DNA from: Bacteroidales bacterium
Lineage (GTDB): Bacteria > Bacteroidota > Bacteroidia > Bacteroidales > UBA4181
NCBI GenBank assembly: GCA_031287245.1
Contig: JAITTD010000122.1
Span: 1-5,706, forward strand
Direction: 5' to 3'
DNA: 5,706 nucleotides
Shown: positions 1-4,269 of the stretch, piece after piece
Layout of the letters: each line of letters starts with the position of its first letter
Numbering within the stretch: position 1 is the stretch's first letter
Notes under the pieces: model-generated
The model's input: the letters and a program-made list of their open reading frames with translations, nothing else
The model's database searches: none
What the model was told of the DNA's origin: nothing
Made by a program: the position numbers and the translations under genes

Positions 1-179
1 CTTGGCGCAGAGCGATATGCCGCTGTTATCTGTCCCATATATGCACCGCCAACATAAACATCTGCGCCGACAGTTTCCGGGTCGTCTGTCCAAAACAGGA
101 ACCAGCACGTCCTTTGAGAAAACGCATTCACCGCTGCGAGATTACAGAGAATTAACAGAAAAATTATTTTTGATTTCAT
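1..179 (-). CDS. Secreted protein of unknown function, N-terminal part only (runs off the window)
   Basis: An open frame starts with ATG at 179 and continues to base 1 without a stop, giving 59 codons. It begins MKSKIIFLLILCNLAAVNAF, a lysine-containing N-terminus followed by a hydrophobic core, then Ser-Gln near residue 22. This is a clear Sec signal peptide, with likely signal peptidase I cleavage around AFSQ or after VNA. Cys12 lies inside the core and is not in a good lipobox, so I do not call a lipoprotein. The mature part (CWFLFWTDDPETVGADVYVG, then a GG.YMGQITAAY stretch) looks like short beta strands of a small extracytoplasmic domain; the resemblance to small secreted Bacteroidetes proteins is from memory and weak. 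Only 12 bp separate it from the stop codon of the upstream lipoprotein gene, so co-transcription is likely. The C-terminus is outside the window and the function is unknown. Confidence 0.75.
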   Translation of the reverse strand, partial: MKSKIIFLLILCNLAAVNAFSQRTCWFLFWTDDPETVGADVYVGGAYMGQITAAYRSAP

Positions 180-191
180 AATAGTTTTATT

Positions 192-1457
192 TTAGAATGT
201 TTGATATTCTATGCTAACATCCTGATTTGCTGCAAAACCTGTTACTCTCAAACGAATAAATTCAAATGGCAAATATTCATCAAACTTATGCGCAATAACG
301 AAACATTCGCCAATGCCAAATAACGGTAAATAATTATTATTAACGCCAATTTCTTCCGTATTTTTATCGGTAATTTCTTCTAAACTGCCGCCAGACGAAA
401 CCGGTCTGTACAGTCGTGCAACATTATTGCGAACCTGAGAATTAAAATACGAAATCACATACAAAGAATTGTTGCTGTACCGCAATTCCAACCTGCACAT
501 TCCTCCACTGAAAAAAAATTCAGATATTTGTTGAGGGTCGTTGCCATAATTTATGAATGTATTTTTTACAGACAGTTCGTGTTCGTCAGGAATTACTGTA
601 ATTGTTATTTCATTTGAATATGCAACACTGCCCAAATCATCTGTAACGGCAACACGATATTTAGTCGTTAACGGAACTCTGAGGGGAGTATAAGTTGTGC
701 CTGTCGCTTTTGATATGTTTTCCCACCTTGCGCCATACAAAATTTGCCATTGATAGTGAAGATTGCCGTAGCCGCCTGATGTTCCTGTAAGCGAAAGTTG
801 TCCTATTGCCTGTGGAGCCCAAGGTTCTACTGTTATTGTCTGGTCTCCGCTTGCCGTGCCTGCAACAAGTTCGGCTATTACAGGCGTATAGGTCTGATAT
901 TCCAGCGTTATGGAAGTAATTTTGCCCTGCGCGTCCTGTTTGTAACTTTTCAAGTGAAGGCGGATAAAGTTCCGTTTGGTTTCGGACGGTTGCTGATGTG
1001 CAATAACATAACCGCCGTTTTCAACCAAAGCGGCACCACAACTTTCGCCCAGTTTATTGTCGAAATATTGTGTTATTTCCGACAGCGAATTTACTTTGCC
1101 AACACTGAAAATTGAGGCATTAGCATTACTGCAACCTGACCAACTCCATGCGCCGTTGCTTCTTCCATACGAAAGGATATGCACGCTGCCGTCATATTCT
1201 ATTGCAACACAAAAATCAAATGTTTCGTACAAAACTATTTGCCGTTTTATATCGGGGTAGCGGGTATTGCCGCTGGAGTTACCCTTATCATCGGTATAAA
1301 ATGAGTTGTTATGATATTGATATTGCAATGTAACGGTTTTTACCTTTTCAGTAGCAATATAATCGCTGTCAGTCGGCTCTTTTTCGCAGGCGGCAAAAGC
1401 CAGCGCCGCGCACAAAACCAATAAGGTTTTTTCTAAAAAATGGATAGATTTTTTCAT
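192..1457 (-). CDS. Large lipoprotein with a duplicated module flanking an Ig-like domain
   Basis: The 421-aa product has a lipoprotein signal: MKKSIHFLEKTLLVLCAALA, then F-A-A-Cys24. It should therefore be lipidated at Cys24 and sit in the outer membrane; the following EKE is acidic/lysine-rich, as in Bacteroidetes surface-export signals (inference). Residues about 195-288 form an Ig-like domain of the kind common in Bacteroidetes surface proteins, with YQWQ near 235, W245 (W-E-N-I), TTYTP 254-258, KYRVAVTD 266-273 and SNEITITV at its end. The regions before (about 77-189) and after (about 313-421) are homologous: Cys83 matches Cys321, SVHILSY matches SLYVISY, SLSEIT matches SLEEIT, and VIAH...FIRL...EYQT recurs in both. 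The first 47 bp of the gene closely match those of the upstream lipoprotein gene. The ATG at 1457 is chosen because it gives a full signal peptide. There is no Shine-Dalgarno sequence. I do not recognise the duplicated module; binding or adhesion at the cell surface is only a guess. Confidence 0.88.
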   Translation of the reverse strand: MKKSIHFLEKTLLVLCAALAFAACEKEPTDSDYIATEKVKTVTLQYQYHNNSFYTDDKGNSSGNTRYPDIKRQIVLYETFDFCVAIEYDGSVHILSYGRSNGAWSWSGCSNANASIFSVGKVNSLSEITQYFDNKLGESCGAALVENGGYVIAHQQPSETKRNFIRLHLKSYKQDAQGKITSITLEYQTYTPVIAELVAGTASGDQTITVEPWAPQAIGQLSLTGTSGGYGNLHYQWQILYGARWENISKATGTTYTPLRVPLTTKYRVAVTDDLGSVAYSNEITITVIPDEHELSVKNTFINYGNDPQQISEFFFSGGMCRLELRYSNNSLYVISYFNSQVRNNVARLYRPVSSGGSLEEITDKNTEEIGVNNNYLPLFGIGECFVIAHKFDEYLPFEFIRLRVTGFAANQDVSIEYQTF

Positions 1458-1505
1458 CTGTTTACATTTTTTGTGCCACTGATTACACAGATTTTCACCG
1501 AATTA

Positions 1506-1550
1506 TTTTCCGTGTTATTTAGTGTTTTCCGTGGCAGATTTATTTTAGTG
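1506..1550. repeat. Imperfect direct repeat overlapping the end of the small lipoprotein gene
   Basis: The 9-mer TTTTCCGTG occurs at 1506-1514 and 1525-1533. Each copy is followed by a TTTAGTG-type ending (1518-1524 and 1544-1550), so the stretch is two copies of one unit, the second with about 7 extra bases. The second copy contains the TAA stop (1545-1547) of the lipocalin-like lipoprotein gene. The 87-bp gap 1458-1544 also holds a CCACTGATTACACAG stretch (1476-1490). Both resemble short, degenerate intergenic repeats that I associate with Bacteroidetes genomes, but that is from memory. No promoter box (TAnnTTTG) is visible in the gap. Confidence 0.55.
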
Positions 1551-2024
1551 TTTTTCATAAGTAAAATGCTGGCTTAACACCGATATTTTAAGGTGCGTAG
1601 CAGTAATTGAAAGCACTTGCCAGCCGTCAGGTTCTACCATCCATCCGTCAGGTATAATGCCGTTTGCAAAAGTTACTGCAATCACAGAGCCGTCCCCACC
1701 AACCGAATTTGCATTATTGCAATGATATTCGTAAGTGCCTGAATAAACGGTTTTTGTGCCGCTGTAAGTGTTTTTTGCCTCATATTTTCCGTCAGCGGTA
1801 AAAATGAGAATGTCAGCCCACTCTTCGTCAAATAGCCAACCATCGCCGACATCTGTGAGTTCCCACGTGCCGACAATATAATCAACGCCGTTGCAGGTGT
1901 CTTTGTCTTTGTCTTTGTCTTTGTCTTTGTCTTTGTCTTTGTCTTTGTCTTTGTCGCAACTGACAGCGAAGAACATACACAAAACCATTAAGGTTTTTCC
2001 TAAAAAACTGATTTGTTTTTTCAT
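1545..2024 (-). CDS. Small lipocalin-like lipoprotein with an Asp-Lys repeat tether
   Basis: The 159-aa product has signal peptide MKKQISFLGKTLMVLCMFFA followed by V-S-Cys23, a good lipobox, so it should be lipidated at Cys23. Residues 24-42 are a perfect D(KD)9 run straight after the lipidated Cys, likely a charged flexible tether and possibly a surface-export signal of the kind known in Bacteroidetes lipoproteins (inference). From about residue 47 there is a compact beta-rich domain: GTWEL at 52-56, ILIFTADGKYE at 72-82, SGTYEY at 95-100, SVIAVTF at 113-119 and a last strand near HLKISVL. The GTW start and the FTADGKY strand are typical of small Bacteroidetes lipocalin-like domains, which may bind a hydrophobic ligand; no ligand can be named here. 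It lies 35 bp after the HU-type gene and 87 bp before the larger lipoprotein, with which it shares its signal-peptide DNA. The ATG at 2024 gives the complete signal peptide. Confidence 0.88.
   Translation of the reverse strand: MKKQISFLGKTLMVLCMFFAVSCDKDKDKDKDKDKDKDKDKDTCNGVDYIVGTWELTDVGDGWLFDEEWADILIFTADGKYEAKNTYSGTKTVYSGTYEYHCNNANSVGGDGSVIAVTFANGIIPDGWMVEPDGWQVLSITATHLKISVLSQHFTYEKH
1899..1955. repeat. Pure hexanucleotide tandem repeat, 9.5 copies, coding for (Asp-Lys)n
   Basis: The plus-strand unit GTCTTT (GAC AAA in the coding sense) repeats without a single mismatch over 57 bp. It encodes ten Asp, all GAC, and nine Lys, all AAA. It starts directly after the codon of the lipidated Cys (1956-1958) and is followed by Thr-Cys. 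Because the unit is 6 bp, gain or loss of copies adds or removes two residues and keeps the frame. The uniform codon choice points to recent expansion by replication slippage. Confidence 0.97.
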
Positions 2025-2059
2025 TTTAAAAAAAGTTTAAAGATTAATATATAAAATAA

Positions 2060-2431
2060 TTAGATTTGCTCGAATTTAATGTCGTTCAAGCCGTTTTTGA
2101 GTTCCACGCTTGGCGTAAATATAACTTTCGCCGCAATGGTTGCCGCGTTGAAAGCGGCGGGATTTTCCGCCCCTTCGCCCGAAAGCGAGAGGCGTACCGT
2201 GCCGAAATTGCCCAACTGCACGCTCATACCGACTTTGAGGAAGGTCGGCAGTTCGTCGAAAAAGTTGGTCAGCACGTTTTCAATGTCGCCGCGCGTGAGC
2301 GACGAGCGACCCGCGATTTCTTTTGCGAAATCGCTCACTGTAAATTTACCCGCATTTACCGCGTTCGGATACCATTTTTTCGGCGCGGCGGGCTGAGACG
2401 GGTTGCCCTTTTCGATTAATTTGTACTTCAT
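2060..2431 (-). CDS. HU-like DNA-binding protein (Bacteroidetes HU-HIG type)
   Basis: The 123-aa protein begins MKYKLIEKGNPSQPAAPKKW with a short N-terminal segment typical of the Bacteroidetes-specific HU-HIG branch of the HU/IHF fold. In that branch an extra strand segment (KKWYPNAVNAGKF, residues 18-30) precedes the HU core. The core follows in order: helix pair with TVSDFAKEIA (31-40) and LTRGDIENVLTNFFDELP (45-62), then V-Q-LGNFGTVRLSL (71-83), corresponding to the HU beta sheet and the start of the DNA-binding arm, then AAKVIFTPSVELKNGL (100-115), and a short tail KFEQI. Length fits the family. Members are thought to bind DNA or act as nucleoid-associated proteins, but most are uncharacterised. 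The DNA looks richer in G+C than the neighbouring lipoprotein genes. It is separated from the upstream RluA-type gene by two repeat structures and lies 35 bp before the small lipoprotein gene, so it may head that transcript. The ATG at 2431 gives the usual family N-terminus; no Shine-Dalgarno sequence or clear -7 box was found upstream. Confidence 0.9.
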   Translation of the reverse strand: MKYKLIEKGNPSQPAAPKKWYPNAVNAGKFTVSDFAKEIAGRSSLTRGDIENVLTNFFDELPTFLKVGMSVQLGNFGTVRLSLSGEGAENPAAFNAATIAAKVIFTPSVELKNGLNDIKFEQI

Positions 2432-2455
2432 ATTGATAAAAATTTATTGTTAATT

Positions 2456-2564
2456 GTCTGAACCTTGATTTTAATAAGATTTTCCTGATTATCAGGATTT
2501 TGTTGTTGCTGTATTTTATAATCTTGACAATCTTTATAATCCTGTAAAAATCGTGGTTCAAGAC
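2456..2564. repeat. AT-rich imperfect inverted-repeat element upstream of the HU-type gene
   Basis: The ends are inverted copies: GTCTGAACCTTGATTTT at 2456-2472, and AAAAATCGTGGTTCAAGAC at 2546-2564, whose complement is GTCTTGAACCACGATTTTT. The match extends inward loosely, with runs of GATT/AATC-type words on both arms. Inside the left arm is a perfect 15-bp palindrome TCCTGATTATCAGGA (2483-2497, single-base centre). The sequence resembles a short dispersed repeat I associate with Bacteroidetes intergenic DNA (the 'aatcaaggttcagac' type), but that is recall, not a search. It ends 24 bp before the HU start codon, so it would lie in or just before that gene's leader. No coding capacity is apparent. 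Confidence 0.7.
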
Positions 2565-2584
2565 GATTGAATTGAAAGTGAATG

Positions 2585-2703
2585 TCTCCCTCGTATGCGA
2601 GTGGACAGCACACACGTATGCGAGTGGACAGCACACACGCATGCGAGTGGACAGCACACACGCATACGAGTGGACATCTCCCTCGTATACGAGTGGACAG
2701 CAC
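2585..2703. repeat. Five-copy 23-bp tandem array with two alternative 7-bp linkers
   Basis: Units are 2585-2607, 2608-2630, 2631-2653, 2654-2676 and 2677-2699, each exactly 23 bp, followed by a 4-bp start (GCAC) of a sixth. Each unit is a 7-bp linker plus the 16-bp core CGYATRCGAGTGGACA. The linker is TCTCCCT in units 1 and 5 and GCACACA in units 2, 3 and 4. The cores differ only at two symmetric positions: TG, TG, CG, CA, TA. The array is clearly richer in G+C than the AT-rich element beside it and starts 11 bp after the stop codon of the RluA-type gene in its transcription direction. The unit contains no stop codon in any of six frames, and 23 is not a multiple of 3, which explains long open frames across it on both strands. 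It is too short in period for CRISPR. Function unknown. Confidence 0.95.
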
Positions 2704-2713
2704 GATTGTATCA

Positions 2714-3406
2714 CTACGGTACCCAAAACGGTTGGAATGCTCGCCACAGTTCATCGTTGGGCAGGGGCGCTGTCAGGCTCATTTTCTCGTCTTTGACAGG
2801 ATGTTTGAACCGGATTTGCAGGGCGTGAAGATGAATGCCGCCGTTGGGGTTGGAGCGGGGATAGCCATATTTCAAGTCGCCGCGGATGGGGCAACCGATG
2901 GAAGCCAATTGACAGCGGATTTGGTGATGCCGTCCCGTTTCCAAATCAATTTCCAGTAAGTGATAATTGTCCGATGAGGCTATGCAGCGGTAATGCAGGA
3001 TTGCTTTTTGTGCGCCAGGACGCTCGCTTGCGTAGGCATACGACCTGTTTGTCCGCGTGTTTCGCACAATATAGTGGGTAAGCGTGTCGCTATCCTTTGG
3101 CGGACGCTCTTTCACGATAGCCCAATAAGTTTTCCGTATGGTCTTGTCCTGAAACATTTGATTGAGCCGTATCAATGCTTTTGAAGTGCGTGCAAACACG
3201 ACAATTCCACTCACAGGTCTGTCCACACGATGCACCACGCCAAGAAAAACTTCACCCGGTTTGTTGTATTTCGCTTTCAAATAGTCTTTTACCGTTTGCT
3301 CCAGCGGAATATCGCCGGTAGGGTCTGACTGCACAATATCTCCGCAGTGTTTGTTGACCACGATCAAATGGTTATCCTCGTAAAGAATGTGTAAAGCCTC
3401 AATCAT
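2714..3406 (-). CDS. RluA-family RNA pseudouridine synthase (no S4 domain)
   Basis: The 230-aa product should isomerise uridine to pseudouridine in rRNA or tRNA in the cytoplasm. The family signature is intact: ILYEDNHLIVVNK at 7-19, then the catalytic motif HRVDRPVSGIVVFART (59-74) with the nucleophile Asp62, then LETGRHHQIRCQLA (155-168), GDLKYG (176-181) and LHALQIRFKHP (193-203). The enzyme starts directly at the catalytic domain and lacks the N-terminal S4 RNA-binding domain of RluC/RluD, as in the short RluA/TruC-like branch. The target site cannot be read from sequence. The ATG at 3406 fits the usual family start MIE..ILYEDN, and it lies 6 bp after the panB stop, so the two are probably translated from one message. 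The 23-bp array begins 11 bp after its stop. Confidence 0.93.
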   Translation of the reverse strand: MIEALHILYEDNHLIVVNKHCGDIVQSDPTGDIPLEQTVKDYLKAKYNKPGEVFLGVVHRVDRPVSGIVVFARTSKALIRLNQMFQDKTIRKTYWAIVKERPPKDSDTLTHYIVRNTRTNRSYAYASERPGAQKAILHYRCIASSDNYHLLEIDLETGRHHQIRCQLASIGCPIRGDLKYGYPRSNPNGGIHLHALQIRFKHPVKDEKMSLTAPLPNDELWRAFQPFWVP

Positions 3407-3412
3407 TAATCA

Positions 3413-4228
3413 TTAATACTGTTCCTTTTCGTTGGGAAAATCGTTGGCGCGAACGTCGGTGATGTACTGCTGCACAGCGTTGGTAATATCCTCAAAGAGA
3501 TTCATATAGCGACGCAGGAAACGCGGTGAAAACTCGTTGTTCAAGCCCAGCATATCGTGCAGCACCAAAACCTGTCCGTCCACATAGCGACCTGCCCCTA
3601 TCCCGATCATCGGTATTTTCAGTTCCTGTGCCACTTTTTTGCCCAACGCGGCAGGTATTTTCTCCAACACAATGCCAAAACAGCCGAGTTCTTCGAGATG
3701 GTGGGCATCCGACAAGAGTTTGGTTGCTTCGGGTTCGTCTTGAGCGCGCACGGCGTAGGTTCCGAACTTGTTGATGGATTGCGGCGTCAGTCCCAGATGC
3801 CCCATTACGGGAATGCCTGCGCTGAGGATGCGGGAAACCGACTCGCTGACCTCAATGCCGCCTTCGAGTTTCACGGCTGCCGCTTCTGTTTCCTTCATGA
3901 TACGGATGGCAGAGGCTAATGCCTGCTTTGAATTGCCCTGATATGAGCCAAATGGCAAGTCAACTACCACCAAAGCCCGCTTTACGCCGCGAGTTACTGC
4001 TGAGGCATAGTTAATCATCTCGTCCAACGTGATGGGCAGCGTGGTGTTGTACCCGGCCATCACATTGGCGCCCGAATCGCCCACCAGAATAATGTCAACC
4101 CCTGCATTATCAAGGATTCGAGCCATACTGTAGTCGTAAGCCGTCAGCATAGCGATTTTCTCCCCTTTCATTTTCATCGCACTCAATACATGAGTGGTGA
4201 TTTTTTTTACATTTTGATGTACTGACAT
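3413..4228 (-). CDS. panB: 3-methyl-2-oxobutanoate hydroxymethyltransferase (ketopantoate synthesis)
   Basis: The 271-aa enzyme transfers a hydroxymethyl group from 5,10-methylenetetrahydrofolate to 2-oxoisovalerate, giving ketopantoate, the first committed step of pantothenate and CoA synthesis. The sequence is full length and the active site is complete: MLTAYDYSMARI (27-38), LVGDSGANVMAG (48-59) with metal ligand Asp51, VVVDLPFGSYQGN (87-99) with Asp90, KLEGG (120-124) with Glu122, MGHLGLTPQS (142-151), VLEKIP (187-192) with the catalytic-type Glu189, and IGIGAG (208-213). These correspond by motif to Asp45, Asp84, Glu114 and Glu181 of the E. coli enzyme. The start at 4228 gives the MSVHQNVKKITTHVL N-terminus usual in Bacteroidetes PanB. 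An eight-A run (4201-4208, T on the plus strand) falls at codons 7-9. It lies 41 bp after the coiled-coil gene and 6 bp before the pseudouridine synthase gene. Confidence 0.97.
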   Translation of the reverse strand: MSVHQNVKKITTHVLSAMKMKGEKIAMLTAYDYSMARILDNAGVDIILVGDSGANVMAGYNTTLPITLDEMINYASAVTRGVKRALVVVDLPFGSYQGNSKQALASAIRIMKETEAAAVKLEGGIEVSESVSRILSAGIPVMGHLGLTPQSINKFGTYAVRAQDEPEATKLLSDAHHLEELGCFGIVLEKIPAALGKKVAQELKIPMIGIGAGRYVDGQVLVLHDMLGLNNEFSPRFLRRYMNLFEDITNAVQQYITDVRANDFPNEKEQY

Positions 4229-4247
4229 TTCAATTACGAATTACGAG

Positions 4248-4268
4248 TTATCAATTGTCAATTGATAA
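4248..4268. repeat. Perfect 9-bp inverted repeat with 3-base loop between the coiled-coil gene and panB
   Basis: TTATCAATT (4248-4256) and AATTGATAA (4260-4268) are exact inverted copies around GTC. The structure begins 1 bp after the stop codon (4270-4272) of the coiled-coil gene and sits inside the 41-bp gap before panB. The stem is nearly all A/T and no U-run follows in the transcript sense, so I do not call it an intrinsic terminator. The adjoining CAATTACGAATTACGAG (4231-4247) is itself a small direct repeat (ATTACGA). A protein-binding site or degenerate intergenic repeat is as likely. Confidence 0.6.
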
Positions 4269-4269
4269 G

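Noticed and set aside
2066..2419. Plus-strand open frames opposite the HU-type gene
   Set aside because: They are shadows of a GC-richer coding gene whose minus-strand translation matches the HU-HIG pattern from end to end.
2456..2564. Insertion sequence remnant
   Set aside because: The inverted ends are imperfect, the element is only about 109 bp, there is no transposase fragment, and I saw no convincing target-site duplication.
2585..2703. CRISPR array
   Set aside because: The period of 23 bp with a 16-bp core and 7-bp linkers is far too short, the linkers repeat instead of being unique, and no cas gene is visible.
2677..2713. Intrinsic terminator formed by the CTCGTATACGAG palindrome after the RluA-type gene
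   Set aside because: No U-run follows the palindrome in the transcript sense, and the palindrome is part of the repeated unit. It could still act as a structured 3' end, but a terminator is not supported.
2346..2754. Minus-strand open frames of about 108 and 133 codons across the 23-bp array
   Set aside because: The repeat unit has no stop triplet in any frame, so open frames arise automatically. The translations are just the repeat read in shifting frames, running on into HU or AT-rich repeat sequence with no family features.
2572..2959. Plus-strand open frames over the array and the end of the pseudouridine synthase gene
   Set aside because: Same stop-free repeat effect. The rest is antisense to a well-supported RluA-family gene and shows no domain.
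4201..4208. Eight-base A run near the start of panB as a phase-variable or frameshift site
   Set aside because: The full-length enzyme reads correctly in frame with the expected family N-terminus, and short A runs are common in AT-rich Bacteroidetes DNA.
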